A DNA stretch of 64,000 nucleotides from Necropsobacter rosorum (GCA_000751835.1 CCMQ01000003.1:1-64000), one strand, 5' to 3'. Counted from the first letter of the stretch, positions 47,005-57,952 are shown. Numbers and translations: made by a program. The notes: generated by a model from the letters alone, not told the origin.

Positions 47005-48105
47005 TTAATCAATATATTCGGTCAAAACCCGCGGAGTGAGTTTTGTAATTAATTCATAACTCAAAACGCCGCTGATTTCCGCAATTTCTTCGATAGGCAG
47101 TTCCTTGCCCCACAGAATCACTTCATCGCCGACCTGATCCCGGCTGTCGGCACCGAGATCCACCGTCAGCATATCCATGGAAACTTTACCCACAATCGGC
47201 ACCCGGCGTCCGTTAAGATATACCGGCGTTCCCATCGGCATATCACGCGGATAACCATCGCCGTAACCGATAGCGATCACACCGATTTTGGTATCCCGTT
47301 GGCTGATCCATTTTCCGCCGTAGCCTACCGGTTCGCCCTGTTTATGATCACGCACCGCGATCAGCGACGAGGTCAGCGTCATCACCGGCGTTAAGCCGTA
47401 TTCGCTGCTCGGCGTGTTATTCGGCGAAATGCCGTACATAATAATGCCCGGCCGAATCCAGTCCAGATGGGAATCCGGCCAGAATAACACCCCGCCGGAA
47501 GCGGCAATGCTGCGCTCACCGTTTTTATCCTGCGTGATGCGTAAAAAATCTGTCAGTTGTTTACGGGTATAATCGCACTGCAATTCGTCTGCGCGACTGA
47601 AATGGCTGACAAAGCCGATATTATCGTCCACCGCGGCGCAATGTTTCAGCTGCCGGTAAAAATCATCCACCTGATCCAGTCGCACGCCCAGCCGGTGCAT
47701 GCCGGTATCGATTTTCAACCACACTTTGATTTTATTCGGCACCTGCGCCCGTTGCAAGGCATCAAGCTGTTCCTGATTATGCACAATGGTTTGAATGTTA
47801 TTGACCGCGATAACCGGCAAATCTTTTTCCGAAAAAAAGCCTTCCAGCAGCAGAATCGGTTTAATAATACCGTTGGAACGCAGGCTTAAGGCTTCTTCCA
47901 GACGCGCAACGCCGAAACAGTCCACCATGGCCTCCAGCGCAGCGGAAACAAACACCACACCATGGCCGTAAGCATTGGCTTTCACCACGGCGATCACTTT
48001 ACTGTGCGGTGCTTTTTGTTTAATTGTCTGGATATTGTGTTTTAATGCGACGGAACTGATTTTTGCCGTCGCCGGTTTCATGTGCATCATAGGCTTAATA
48101 CTCAT
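47005..48105 (-). CDS. alr: Alanine racemase
   Basis: Alr interconverts L- and D-alanine with PLP to supply peptidoglycan precursors. The PLP Lys42 lies in IAVVKANAYGHG. KIDTGMHRLGV, MYGISP and GYGDGYPR belong to the barrel and interface. The ATG at 48105 overlaps the end of dnaB; internal ATGs at 48090, 48087 and 48081 could equally be used, since homology becomes clear only at KPATAKISS. The dnaB-alr pair is conserved in gamma-proteobacteria. Confidence 0.94.
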   Translation of the reverse strand: MSIKPMMHMKPATAKISSVALKHNIQTIKQKAPHSKVIAVVKANAYGHGVVFVSAALEAMVDCFGVARLEEALSLRSNGIIKPILLLEGFFSEKDLPVIAVNNIQTIVHNQEQLDALQRAQVPNKIKVWLKIDTGMHRLGVRLDQVDDFYRQLKHCAAVDDNIGFVSHFSRADELQCDYTRKQLTDFLRITQDKNGERSIAASGGVLFWPDSHLDWIRPGIIMYGISPNNTPSSEYGLTPVMTLTSSLIAVRDHKQGEPVGYGGKWISQRDTKIGVIAIGYGDGYPRDMPMGTPVYLNGRRVPIVGKVSMDMLTVDLGADSRDQVGDEVILWGKELPIEEIAEISGVLSYELITKLTPRVLTEYID

Positions 48106-49513
48106 CCATATATTCCGGTTGTTCTTTTAAATTGTCAAAGCGCGAATATTGTCCCTGAAATTTTAACCGCACTCTGCCGATCGGGCCGTTACGCTGTTTA
48201 CCGATAATGATCTCGGCAATGCCTTTATCATCGGAATTGTCGTTATAGACTTCATCGCGGTAAATAAACATAATCAAATCCGCATCCTGCTCAATGGATC
48301 CGGATTCGCGCAAATCCGAGTTCACCGGGCGTTTATCCGCGCGGTTTTCCAGCGTTCGGTTCAGCTGCGACAATGCGATCACCGGTACTTCCAGTTCTTT
48401 CGCCAGTGCTTTCAACGAGCGGGAAATCTCGGCGATTTCCAACGTGCGGTTATCGGCAAATCCCGGCGCACGCATTAACTGTAAATAATCCACCATAATC
48501 AGGCTCAACCCTTTATTTTCGCGATAAACCCGTCTGGCACGGGAGCGCAGTTCCGTCGGTGTCAATCCGGAGGAATCGTCGATAAACAGATTCGGTTTTT
48601 GTTTAAAGATGCCGAGCGTACTGCCGATTTTTGACCAGTCGCTTTCATCCAGCCCTTGCCCGGTACGGATTTTGGTCTGATCAACGCGCGAAAGGGAGGC
48701 GATAGTACGCATCATAATCTGTTCGGCAGGCATTTCAAGGCTGAACACCAGCACCGGCTTCTCGCTGGCCAGTGCGGCGTTTTCGCACAGATTCATCGCA
48801 AAGGTGGTTTTTCCCATCGACGGGCGCGCCGCCACGATAATCAGGTCGGAAGGCTGCAAACCGGCGGTTTTCTTATCCAGATCAATAAATCCGGTGGTCA
48901 CGCCGGTGATCCCGTTATGATTTTTATTCAGGCTCAGGGTTTCGATTTTATCCACCGTCGCTTCCAGAATATCAATAATATTCTGCGGGCCTTCACTGGC
49001 GGTGGTGCGTTTTTCCGCAATGGCGAACACTTCCCGTTCCGCCTCGTCCAGAATGGCTTTTACATCCTGCCCTTTCGGCGTATAACTGATTTTTGCGATT
49101 TTATTACCGGCGGCGATAAGTTCGCGCAAAATCGCCTTTTCGCGCACAATATCCGCATAAGCGATAATATTCGCCGCACTGGGCGTATTATTGGAAAGTT
49201 CCGCCAAATAGGCGAACCCGCCGACTTCATCGGTCACGCCTTTATTTTTCAGCGCTTCATCAATCGTCAGCAAATCCACCGGTTGATTGCGGCGCACCAG
49301 ATCGGCCATTTCCTGAAAGATCAGCCGGTGCTGAAAGGTATAAAAATCCTCTGCGATAATCCGCTCGGCAACGGCATCCCAGTGGCTGTTGCTTAATAAA
49401 ATACCGCCTAACACGGCCTGTTCCGCTTCGATGGAATGAGGCGGAATGCTCACCTGCGCCACTTGATTATCTCTCGTTTGAGTACGTTGGGACTGAGCGT
49501 GTTGTTGTGCCAT
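48095..49513 (-). CDS. dnaB: Replicative DNA helicase
   Basis: DnaB is the hexameric 5'-3' helicase of the replication fork. The N-terminal domain (IPPHSIEAEQAVLGGILL) that binds primase, a linker, and the RecA-like domain with Walker A ARPSMGKTTFA (about 229-239) are complete, with the DnaB-type segments DYLQLMRAPG and SQLNRTLENRADKRP. It has 472 residues. No intein is present. alr follows with a short overlap. Confidence 0.97.
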   Translation of the reverse strand: MAQQHAQSQRTQTRDNQVAQVSIPPHSIEAEQAVLGGILLSNSHWDAVAERIIAEDFYTFQHRLIFQEMADLVRRNQPVDLLTIDEALKNKGVTDEVGGFAYLAELSNNTPSAANIIAYADIVREKAILRELIAAGNKIAKISYTPKGQDVKAILDEAEREVFAIAEKRTTASEGPQNIIDILEATVDKIETLSLNKNHNGITGVTTGFIDLDKKTAGLQPSDLIIVAARPSMGKTTFAMNLCENAALASEKPVLVFSLEMPAEQIMMRTIASLSRVDQTKIRTGQGLDESDWSKIGSTLGIFKQKPNLFIDDSSGLTPTELRSRARRVYRENKGLSLIMVDYLQLMRAPGFADNRTLEIAEISRSLKALAKELEVPVIALSQLNRTLENRADKRPVNSDLRESGSIEQDADLIMFIYRDEVYNDNSDDKGIAEIIIGKQRNGPIGRVRLKFQGQYSRFDNLKEQPEYMDEY

Positions 49514-49662
49514 ATTAATCTATGTTATCCGATACCAAAAATTGCTGTATATGATATACCAAATCCAACGGCGGTTTAAGCGAAAAGCACAGAAAAACGC
49601 GGATAAAAATAAAGGGAAAAATGATATGGCGGCGCGATTTGTACCCGCCGTAACAAACAGAA

Positions 49663-49686
49663 AAAGCGGGAAAACTGACCCGCTTT
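49663..49686 (-). terminator. Terminator downstream of aroG
   Basis: AAAGCGGG and CCCGCTTT form a perfect stem; on the minus strand the stem is followed by TTTCTG. Confidence 0.65.
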
Positions 49687-49696
49687 GAGATACAAT

Positions 49697-49712
49697 CCGC
49701 ACAAAAGTGCGG
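49697..49712 (-). terminator. Short USS hairpin downstream of aroG
   Basis: CCGCAC and GTGCGG surround AAAA; the right half belongs to an AAGTGCGGT uptake sequence. It lies between the aroG stop codon and the stronger hairpin at 49663. Confidence 0.5.
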
Positions 49713-49775
49713 TGGTTTTTTTAAACGTTTTTTACGCTTATGAGGCAAAATCCGTTGAGCGCACTGTACGGCATA

Positions 49776-50864
49776 TTAACCCGTAACACGGCGGCGTGCC
49801 ACCACGGCATCGGATAAATTCTGCAAGACCTGCTCGCTGTCTTCCCAGCCGATACAGGCGTCGGTCACGCTTTGGCCGTACACCAGTTCTTTGCCCTCTT
49901 CCAGATCTTGACGGCCTTCGACCAAATGGCTTTCCACCATTACGCCGAAAATCCGGGTCGAACCGCCGGCAACCTGACGACAGACTTCCTGACAAACGTC
50001 CAATTGCTTTTTGAATTGTTTATAGCTATTGGCATGGCTGAAATCGATCATCACATGCGGAATCCGACCGCTCTTGGCAATATTATCGCACACGATGCGC
50101 ACATCCTCGGCGCTGTAATTCGGCCCCTTATCGCCGCCGCGCAAAATAATATGACCGTCTTCATTGCCCTTGGTGGACACAATGGCGGAATGACCGAATT
50201 TGGTAACGGAAAGGAAATAGTGCGGTGCTTCCGCCGCCCCGATCGCATCCAGCGCAATACGCACGCCGCCATTGGTGGCGTTTTTAAATCCCACTGCGCA
50301 GGACAGGCCGGATGCCAGTTCACGGTGAACCTGCGATTCGGTGGTTCTGGCGCCGATAGCCCCCCAGCTCATAAAATCGGCAATATACTGCGGGGTAATC
50401 ATATCCAAAAATTCCCCTGCGGTCGGCACTTCAAGATCATTAATATCGGAAAGCAGTTTGCGGGCGATGCGCAAGCCGTCATTCAGCGCATAGCTGTGAT
50501 CCAGATACGGATCGTTAATCAAGCCTTTCCAGCCCACGGTGGTACGCGGCTTTTCAAAATAAACGCGCATGATAATTTCCAGCGTATCGCGATATTTTTC
50601 GCGCATCGCTCTAATCCGCCGGGCGTATTCCAGCGCGGATTTCGGATCATGAATGGAACAAGGGCCGATAATCACCAGCAGGCGATCATCCTGCCCGTGA
50701 ATAATATTGTGTGCCTGCCGGCGGGCATTTTTTACGGTTTTGACCGCAGTTTCGCTTGCCGGGTATTTTTCCAGCAGCGCGATCGGCGGTAATACCTGCT
50801 CTATTTTGGCAATTCGGGTATCGTCATTGGCGATACGGATATGGTTTTTATTTTTTGTCGTCAT
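49776..50864 (-). CDS. aroG: 3-deoxy-7-phosphoheptulonate (DAHP) synthase
   Basis: This enzyme condenses phosphoenolpyruvate and erythrose-4-phosphate, the first step of the shikimate pathway. It is a class I DAHP synthase of 362 residues with LLVIIGPCSIHDPKSALEYA, EKPRTTVGWKGLINDP, GARTTESQVHREL and HVMIDFSHANS. Which amino acid inhibits it cannot be read with certainty; overall similarity is to AroG/AroF, while a TrpR-type operator about 110 bp upstream suggests tryptophan-responsive transcription. Confidence 0.93.
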   Translation of the reverse strand: MTTKNKNHIRIANDDTRIAKIEQVLPPIALLEKYPASETAVKTVKNARRQAHNIIHGQDDRLLVIIGPCSIHDPKSALEYARRIRAMREKYRDTLEIIMRVYFEKPRTTVGWKGLINDPYLDHSYALNDGLRIARKLLSDINDLEVPTAGEFLDMITPQYIADFMSWGAIGARTTESQVHRELASGLSCAVGFKNATNGGVRIALDAIGAAEAPHYFLSVTKFGHSAIVSTKGNEDGHIILRGGDKGPNYSAEDVRIVCDNIAKSGRIPHVMIDFSHANSYKQFKKQLDVCQEVCRQVAGGSTRIFGVMVESHLVEGRQDLEEGKELVYGQSVTDACIGWEDSEQVLQNLSDAVVARRRVTG

Positions 50865-50973
50865 ACATCACTCTCTTAATTTATTAGCGGGCGTTGCAAG
50901 CGCCCGTTTATTTTGCTTTCCGGAAGAAATCATCACACCGTAAATAATGGGTGTCAATGTAACATGCATTTTT

Positions 50974-51008
50974 GTACTAGTAAACTAGTTTAAAAAATTA
51001 TTCAATCG
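50974..51008 (-). promoter_or_regulatory. TrpR-type operator and promoter of aroG
   Basis: GTACTAGTAAACTAGTTT (50974-50991) closely matches the trp operator core GTACTAGTTAACTAGTAC (15 of 18). On the minus strand TTGAAT at about 51001-51006 precedes it, placing the operator over the -10 region as in E. coli trp and aroH promoters. Confidence 0.7.
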
Positions 51009-51013
51009 TTGCC

Positions 51014-52267
51014 TTAATGACCGCTCAAAACTTGTGCGGGTTGCAGCTTCGCGGCACGGCCGGCAGGGTACAGACTTGCGATAAGGCTGAGGATTAACGC
51101 GGCAATCAGCACGATAACCACATCCTGCCAGTGCAGTTCGCTCGGTAAAAAGTCCACAAAATACACCCCGTCCGACAACAGTTTTCTGCCCAGCAGCCAT
51201 TCAATGCCCTCAATCAAAGTCGTCAGATTCAGCGCCAGTACTATACCTAAAACAATACCGCTCAGACAACCTTTCATCCCGGCCTGCAAGCCGTACCAAA
51301 TAAAAATCCGTTTGATAAATGCGTTGTCGGCGCCCAGCGTGCGCATAATGGCGATGTCGCCCTGCTTGTCCTTCACCGCCATAATCAGGGTTGAAACAAT
51401 ATTAAAACAAGCGACACCGATCACCAGCACCATGGCAATATACATGACGGTGCGGATCAGCTGAATATCGCGGTACATATAGCCGAATTTAGCAATCCAG
51501 TTCTGCACATTCAGCATCTTCGGATAATGCTGCAATACGGCATAATCCAGCTGCTGAACCGCAAAAGGCGCGTTAACTTTTAATTCCACGCCGCTGACCT
51601 GATCCGATCGATAACCCAGAAATGTCTGCGCCTGCGCCAGCGGCATCAGCGCATAACTGTGATCAAGCTGCCCGTCCAGACGCAGAATACCGCTGACCTG
51701 AATCCGATGCCGTACCGGTTGGCTGAAATCCTCGCCGTTACCGGGCGAAGACACCAGCAGAGTCACCCAATCGCCGGGCTCAACCGCCAGCTCGCGGGCA
51801 ATCGCAGCGCCGAGAATCAAACCGCCGTTCTGCTCAAACCGCTGCCAGCCGTCATCCAGTACAAATTTTCCCAGTGCGCTGACCTGATCCTGCGCCGTTT
51901 TCTCCACCCCTTTCACCTGCACCACTTTCAGCTTGGCGCCGTTTTCCACCAACGCGGTAAATCCGACAAACGGCGACACGGCGCCGATTTGCGCATCCTG
52001 CGCTAAAAGTGCGGTCAGATTTTGCCAATGATCAAGCGTTTCACTGTCGCCCTGCCCCGGATAAGCGCGGATTTCCACATGTGGCACCACCGCCAGAATC
52101 CGGTTATTCAGCTCCCGCTCAAAACCGTTCATCGCGCTTAGGCCGACAATCAGCACCGCTACGCCCAACGCAATGCCGATACCGGAAAACAGCGAAATCA
52201 GCGAAACCAAACGGTTTTGCTGCTTGGTACGCTGATAGCGCCAGCTGATAAAAAAAGGCGTATTCAT
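51014..52267 (-). CDS. lolE: Lipoprotein-releasing system permease LolE
   Basis: LolE is one of two membrane subunits of the LolCDE ABC transporter, which extracts lipoproteins from the inner membrane and passes them to LolA. Four transmembrane segments (near residues 25-47 and three in the last 160 residues) flank a large periplasmic domain, as in the MacB/LolCE superfamily. It has 417 residues. The start overlaps the lolD stop codon (ATGA). I assign LolE over LolC by gene order and by the shape of the N-terminus. Confidence 0.9.
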   Translation of the reverse strand: MNTPFFISWRYQRTKQQNRLVSLISLFSGIGIALGVAVLIVGLSAMNGFERELNNRILAVVPHVEIRAYPGQGDSETLDHWQNLTALLAQDAQIGAVSPFVGFTALVENGAKLKVVQVKGVEKTAQDQVSALGKFVLDDGWQRFEQNGGLILGAAIARELAVEPGDWVTLLVSSPGNGEDFSQPVRHRIQVSGILRLDGQLDHSYALMPLAQAQTFLGYRSDQVSGVELKVNAPFAVQQLDYAVLQHYPKMLNVQNWIAKFGYMYRDIQLIRTVMYIAMVLVIGVACFNIVSTLIMAVKDKQGDIAIMRTLGADNAFIKRIFIWYGLQAGMKGCLSGIVLGIVLALNLTTLIEGIEWLLGRKLLSDGVYFVDFLPSELHWQDVVIVLIAALILSLIASLYPAGRAAKLQPAQVLSGH

Positions 52268-52956
52268 ACCTGCGCTCCGCTCAGTACGCCGTCTTGCATG
52301 AGCAGACAGCGGGACAGTTTTCGGGCTAAATTCAGATCATGGGTAACCAGTAAAAAAGCGATCTGCTGTTCTTCGTTTAACTGTCGGATCAGATCAAAAA
52401 TACTTTCCGTGGTTTTGCGATCCAGATTGCCGGTAGGCTCATCGGCCAGCACCAACGCCGGGTGATTAACCAGCGCGCGGGCTATCGCCACCCGTTGCCG
52501 TTCGCCGCCCGATAATGCCGAAGGACGATGCGTCACGCGGTGCGACAATCCGACCGCCGCCAACATGTTTTCCGCCCGATCGCGGGCTTCCGTTTTGTTC
52601 TGCCGTCCGATCAGCATCGGCATCATCACATTTTCCAATGCGCTGAAATCCGCCATCAAATGATGGAACTGATACACAAAACCCAGCTGTCGGTTGCGCA
52701 ACCGCGCCAGTTCGTCGGCACTGGCGCGCTGTAAAGACTGCCCGCGGATAAACACCTCGCCGCCGCTTGGCTGATCCAGCCCGCCCAAGGTATGCAGCAA
52801 CGTGCTTTTACCCGAACCGGAACTGCCGACAATCGCCACCAGCTCGCCGGATTGCATGGAAAAACTCACGTCTTTCAAAACCTGAGTGCGGATCGCACCT
52901 TCCTGATAATCTTTGCTGACGTGTTGACAATGTAATAACATTTCGTGATTTGGCAT
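52264..52956 (-). CDS. lolD: Lipoprotein-releasing system ATPase LolD
   Basis: LolD is the ATP-binding subunit of LolCDE. Walker A is [19 protein letters not shown], the signature motif is [16 protein letters not shown], and Walker B is [13 protein letters not shown], followed by LVTHD. The 230-residue protein is complete. It lies between lolC and lolE in one operon; an alternative start at an in-frame ATG (MLLHC) six residues on is possible. Confidence 0.95.
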   Translation of the reverse strand: MPNHEMLLHCQHVSKDYQEGAIRTQVLKDVSFSMQSGELVAIVGSSGSGKSTLLHTLGGLDQPSGGEVFIRGQSLQRASADELARLRNRQLGFVYQFHHLMADFSALENVMMPMLIGRQNKTEARDRAENMLAAVGLSHRVTHRPSALSGGERQRVAIARALVNHPALVLADEPTGNLDRKTTESIFDLIRQLNEEQQIAFLLVTHDLNLARKLSRCLLMQDGVLSGAQV

Positions 52957-53022
52957 AGCTTAAATTCTATTGCGTTAAATAAAAAAAGATAAAAAAACAC
53001 CGCACTTTTGTGCATATGCGCA

Positions 53023-54213
53023 CTATTCATAGCGCAATGCCTGCGCCGGCTCCACCTGTGCCGCACGGTAAGCGGGATATAACGTGGAAAGCAGTGACAG
53101 CAGCAAAGAAAAGCCGACGACCAGCGCAATCTGTACGCCGTCGGTTTCCGTCGGCAAAAAAATTCCCTGCGGGTTGATCACATTAATCAGGCGATCCAGA
53201 TTTAACGTCGCCGCCATGCCGAGCAATGTCCCGAACAAGGTGCCGCTAAGCCCGACGAATAAGCCTTGCGCGATAAAAATCCGCCGCACCTGCGCTTTAC
53301 GCAGCCCCTGCGTTTGCAAAATCGCAATTTCGCCCTGTTTATCCACCACCATTAAACTCAGCGAGGTGATAATGTTGGATATCGCCACTACGATAATCAG
53401 GCTGATTAATAAGCCCATCATGTTTTTTTCCATTCTGACCGCCTGAAAAAACTCGCCTTTCTGACTGCGCCAGTCGTCGATTTTCCATTGTTGCGCAGGG
53501 AAATAGGCGGATAATTCGGTAATTCGGAACGGATCATCAAGAAACAGACGATAGCCTTGCACCTGTTGCGGCTGAATGCGCATTAAACGGCCGATATCGC
53601 TCAAATTGGCGAACACGGCGTAATCGGCGCTTTCCGCATTGGAAAAATAAATGTCGCTGACCGTAAACAAACGTTGTACCGGCACCCGTCCGAACGGCGT
53701 GTAGCGGCTGTTTTCGGTGATCATAAGGCGCACTTTATCGCCGATTTGCAGCTGTAGTTTGTGCGCCAGCGCGGAGCCGATAATCAGTTTAAAACCGCCG
53801 GCAGGCAGCAGCTGTTCAAACTGCTGCGGCGCCAGTTCATCCAGTAGGCGGTCGTCGGAAAAGGCGCGGATACCGATGGCCTGTCCGGCACTGACGCCTT
53901 TCGCCGTCTGCAAAATCACGCCGGTGGTATTAATCGGCACCGCTTTTGATACGAAATCCGGCAGCGCCGGCGGCGTATCTTCAAGGTTCAGTCGATCTTC
54001 AGCGGGCATCACTATGGCGTGCGCAATGGTGGCGAGAACCTGTTGTTTTTGATGTTTTTCCAGACCGTTCATCACGGAAAGTACAATAATCAGCGCCATC
54101 ACACCGAGTATAATGCCGCAGGCGGCAAGATTGGTCACCAGCCGCCCGAAACGATCCGCACTTTTGGCTCGCCAATAACGCAGGGCGATAAATAAGGAGA
54201 CAGGAAAAGTCAT
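53023..54213 (-). CDS. lolC: Lipoprotein-releasing system permease LolC
   Basis: LolC is the subunit that interacts with LolA through its periplasmic hook. The protein has 396 residues with the MacB-like layout: a first helix near residues 20-45 (NLAACGIILGVMALIIVLSVMNG), a periplasmic domain, and three helices at the C-terminus. It is first in lolC-lolD-lolE. The paralogy with lolE is visible in the shared ALRYW/ISWRYQ starts and VMNGLEK/AMNGFER motifs. Confidence 0.92.
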   Translation of the reverse strand: MTFPVSLFIALRYWRAKSADRFGRLVTNLAACGIILGVMALIIVLSVMNGLEKHQKQQVLATIAHAIVMPAEDRLNLEDTPPALPDFVSKAVPINTTGVILQTAKGVSAGQAIGIRAFSDDRLLDELAPQQFEQLLPAGGFKLIIGSALAHKLQLQIGDKVRLMITENSRYTPFGRVPVQRLFTVSDIYFSNAESADYAVFANLSDIGRLMRIQPQQVQGYRLFLDDPFRITELSAYFPAQQWKIDDWRSQKGEFFQAVRMEKNMMGLLISLIIVVAISNIITSLSLMVVDKQGEIAILQTQGLRKAQVRRIFIAQGLFVGLSGTLFGTLLGMAATLNLDRLINVINPQGIFLPTETDGVQIALVVGFSLLLSLLSTLYPAYRAAQVEPAQALRYE

Positions 54214-54245
54214 ATCGGTTTATTGGTTATCTTAAAAAAATAAAA

Positions 54246-54265
54246 GCACGAACCCAAGTCCGTGC
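54246..54265 (-). terminator. Terminator of the 2-hydroxyacid dehydrogenase gene
   Basis: GCACGAAC and GTCCGTGC form a stem with one mismatch and a short loop, followed on the minus strand by TTTTATTTTTTT. Confidence 0.65.
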
Positions 54266-54302
54266 CGGTATCAGAAACGGATGACGCCATTATAGCGATA
54301 AT

Positions 54303-55244
54303 TTATTTACCTGTCGCCACAAACTCTTCAATGTTTTGCGTCACCTTACTGACCAAGGTGGTTACCGCGCTGTCGGATGCCCAGGCAATATGCGGCGTAA
54401 TAATCAGATTCGGTAAACGGGTCGCCGCCTGAATCAGCGGATTGTCTTTTACCGGCGGTTCCTGCACCAAAACATCCAGCGCGGCGGCGGCAATCGTGCC
54501 GTTTTCCAGCGCCTCGACCAGCGCGCGTTCGTCCACCAAAGGCCCGCGCCCGGTGTTGATTAAATACGCGCTCGGTTTCATCTGCTTGAGGGTGTCGGCA
54601 TTAATCAGATTGGTAGTGCTTTCGGTCAACGGGCAATGCAGGGTCAGAATGTCCGCTTCGCGTAATACCGTTTCAAAAGGCAGATAACCGTCGCGAATCG
54701 TGATCGCATCTTTACGTTCGGCATAAATCACTTTCATCCCAAGTGCGGTGGCCAAACGTCCGATTTCGCTGCCCAAATTGCCTTTGCCGACGATCCCCAG
54801 CGTGGCGCCGCGCACATCGGTGATCGGGTAATCAAAATAACAGAACTGTTTGCACTCAGCCCATTTGGCGCTGAGCTGATCCCGATACCAGTTCATCAGG
54901 CTGTGTTTCAGCGCAAAAATCAAGCCCAGCACATGTTCCGGCACCGTTACCGAGGAATAACCGGTGACGTTTTTTACCGTCACGCCCTGTGCTTTCGCCG
55001 CCGCCAGATCAATATTATTGGTGCCGGTCGCGGTTAACGCGATCAGTTTTAAATTCGGTAATTGCTGTAGGGTTTCGCGGTTAAATACGACTTTACTGGT
55101 GATCACGATATCGGCGTCTTTGGCGCGCTCGACCGTTTGCGCGGCGGAGGTGTGTTCGTATTCAATCCATTGATGTGCAAAGCTCGGACGGGGAATCGGG
55201 ATATGTTTCGGAATGGCGGTACTATCAAGAAAAACGATATTCAT
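54303..55244 (-). CDS. hprA: D-2-hydroxyacid dehydrogenase, glycerate dehydrogenase type
   Basis: This NAD(H)-dependent enzyme of the D-isomer-specific 2-hydroxyacid dehydrogenase family probably interconverts hydroxypyruvate and glycerate. The Rossmann motif GIVGKGNLGSEIGRLA, the catalytic Arg in INTGRGPLVDE, the Glu in LDVLVQEPP and the His in IITPHIAWAS are visible. The ATG at 55244 with a strong AAAGGAG site gives 313 residues; an upstream frame is not needed. Substrate is inferred from family position, so lactate- or formate-type activities remain possible. Confidence 0.85.
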   Translation of the reverse strand: MNIVFLDSTAIPKHIPIPRPSFAHQWIEYEHTSAAQTVERAKDADIVITSKVVFNRETLQQLPNLKLIALTATGTNNIDLAAAKAQGVTVKNVTGYSSVTVPEHVLGLIFALKHSLMNWYRDQLSAKWAECKQFCYFDYPITDVRGATLGIVGKGNLGSEIGRLATALGMKVIYAERKDAITIRDGYLPFETVLREADILTLHCPLTESTTNLINADTLKQMKPSAYLINTGRGPLVDERALVEALENGTIAAAALDVLVQEPPVKDNPLIQAATRLPNLIITPHIAWASDSAVTTLVSKVTQNIEEFVATGK

Positions 55245-55364
55245 AGATAACTCTCCTTTTATCAAAATGCTGTGTTGCGGTTTACCGCCTTTGACTATAC
55301 CGCAGGCGGTGGATTTTAACAATCTCTTGACAAAACTTATTAAAAATCCACCGCACTTTTCGCC

Positions 55365-56231
<867 letters not shown>

Positions 56232-57026
56232 CTAATGAATAGATTCTGTTTCTTTTTTGAGTTCCGATAACTGTCCCGCCAGCAAAAGTGCGGTCGGATC
56301 CTGCGGACATTTTTCGATAAAATATTCCAAATCGCCCGCCGCCGCTTTAAAGCAGCCCATTTGCGCCAACACAATGCCGCGATCGCGGATTTCATAAGGA
56401 TCGTCCGGATGGCGGTGTAATAAGGTTTCGATATATTGCAGCGCGGCGTAATTGTGTTCCTCGCGAATCAGCGCGTTTTTGGCCAGCTGTCTGAAACGCT
56501 CAATCAGCACTTGCCAGTCTGCCCGCGCCAATACCTCCGCCGTCAGGGTCGCACCGAAACCGAGCGCGCCTTCATACAGCGTCTCCAGCCGTCGGCGCGA
56601 AAGGATTTTGCCGTTCCAAGGGTCGATAAACAGCGTTTCGCCCTCCATATCGGCGCGCAAAATCAGCTGGGTCGGAAAATTCACCGGATACAGCGGCAGG
56701 TTCAGGCTGTCCGCCAGATACAGCACAATCGCGCCGATACTCACCGGCATGCCGCTGTGTGTCGTCAGCACCTGCGGCAAATACAGCTTGGCGGAATGAA
56801 AATACTGTTCGGGGTCGCAATGAAAGCCCCAATCCTGATAAACCAGCTGCAATAAGCGCTGAATTTTGTCTTTATCGCGCATATCCGCCGCGATCGCTTT
56901 GCGTGCTTTGCGCACCAGCGCCCCCATTAAAGCGCGGATACGGGCAAGTTCATCCCCTTCGTTATCGCAGGTGATCAAATAAAAAGACGTCATTTCGTCA
57001 TACAAGGCTTTTTGGTAATACTTCAT
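56232..57026 (-). CDS. SirB1-family protein (transglutaminase-like plus TPR)
   Basis: The SirB1/YchA family is linked to prmC-prfA-kdsA in many gamma-proteobacteria, but its function is not established. The N-terminal two thirds resemble the transglutaminase-like SirB1 domain (LYLPQVLTTHSGMPVSIGAIVLYLADSL), and the C-terminus (about residues 195-255) has TPR-like repeats (ALQYIETLLHRHPDDPYEIRDRG). The ATG at 57026 with AAAGGA spacing is preferred over a GTG one codon earlier. It has 264 residues. Confidence 0.85.
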   Translation of the reverse strand: MKYYQKALYDEMTSFYLITCDNEGDELARIRALMGALVRKARKAIAADMRDKDKIQRLLQLVYQDWGFHCDPEQYFHSAKLYLPQVLTTHSGMPVSIGAIVLYLADSLNLPLYPVNFPTQLILRADMEGETLFIDPWNGKILSRRRLETLYEGALGFGATLTAEVLARADWQVLIERFRQLAKNALIREEHNYAALQYIETLLHRHPDDPYEIRDRGIVLAQMGCFKAAAGDLEYFIEKCPQDPTALLLAGQLSELKKETESIH

Positions 57027-57031
57027 CACAA

Positions 57032-57952
57032 TTATCCTTTGGCTATTCGCCCGAAAGTTACCCGTTCATTGTCACCGTAATCGCGCACGCTTGCAACCGC
57101 CTGCCATAGATCCGAGGCAAAAAACGACCGCACTTTTTCTCCCTGCTGCCAGCCGTGTTCCAACAATAACCAGCCGTTCGTTTTCAGATATTGCGGCGCC
57201 TGCCGAATAATCTTGCGCAGATCTTCATATCCCTGTTGTCCGGCAACCAGCGCCGATAAAGGTTCGAAGCGCACATCGCCGCGGCGCAGATGCTCATCCT
57301 GAGCGTCAATATACGGCGGATTGGCGACGATAAGATCAAAATGCCGGTGGCCGATTTCCTCAAACCAATGGCTTTGTATAAAATGTGTATTTTTCACCCG
57401 ATTGCGTTCGGCGTTACCGGCCGCCAGTGCCACCGCTTCGACAATCACATCCACACCTAACACCGTTAAACCGACGCCGCGCTGTTCCGTCAGCGGCGTC
57501 AGTTCGGCCGCCAATGCCAGCGCGATAGCACCGGTGCCGGTGCCGAGATCCAAAATCGCCAGTTCGCCGTCAAAGTGCGGTGAAATTAAGCGCTGTTTCG
57601 CCGCCGCCAGCGCCTGCTCCACCAGCACTTCCGTATCCGGACGCGGAATTAAGGTCCGTTCGGACACCTGCAAATTTAACGACCAGAATGCCTGTTCGCC
57701 GAGAATATACGCCATCGGTTCGCCTTTGGCCCGACGCGCTAATAATTGTGACAGCGTGCTTATCTGTTTTTCATCCAGCAGCCTTTCCGGAAAGGCCAGA
57801 AGCGTTGCGCGATCACACCCTGTCACAAACTGTAATAACAGGCGAACATCGGCTTTAGGATTCGCATAAGGATCCTGAGCCTGATAAGGTTGTAAATAGT
57901 CAATGGCAGCTTCCTGCCATTGCTGATAACGTTGTGGGTAAATATTGTTCAC
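57032..57952 (-). CDS. prmC: Release factor glutamine methyltransferase PrmC
   Basis: PrmC methylates the Gln of the GGQ motif in release factors RF1 and RF2. The SAM-binding motif is ILDLGTGTGAIALALA and the catalytic NPPY is in DLIVANPPYIDA. The N-terminal helical domain that docks the release factor is complete. It has 306 residues and lies directly downstream of prfA, its substrate gene, on the minus strand. Confidence 0.96.
   Translation of the reverse strand: MNNIYPQRYQQWQEAAIDYLQPYQAQDPYANPKADVRLLLQFVTGCDRATLLAFPERLLDEKQISTLSQLLARRAKGEPMAYILGEQAFWSLNLQVSERTLIPRPDTEVLVEQALAAAKQRLISPHFDGELAILDLGTGTGAIALALAAELTPLTEQRGVGLTVLGVDVIVEAVALAAGNAERNRVKNTHFIQSHWFEEIGHRHFDLIVANPPYIDAQDEHLRRGDVRFEPLSALVAGQQGYEDLRKIIRQAPQYLKTNGWLLLEHGWQQGEKVRSFFASDLWQAVASVRDYGDNERVTFGRIAKG

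Larger units (their letters stand above)
49514..49775. other. Intergenic region aroG-dnaB
   Basis: This region of about 260 bp lies between aroG and dnaB, both read on the minus strand. It contains two hairpins near the aroG end (49663-49686 and 49697-49712) and otherwise AT-rich sequence upstream of dnaB. No gene is seen. Confidence 0.6.

Noticed and set aside
48656-49396. A 246-codon plus-strand frame opposite dnaB
   Set aside because: It is rich in Arg, His and Gln as expected for an antisense frame of a GC-biased gene, and dnaB is certain.
49872-50792. A 306-codon plus-strand frame opposite aroG
   Set aside because: Antisense shadow of the DAHP synthase gene with no recognisable domain.
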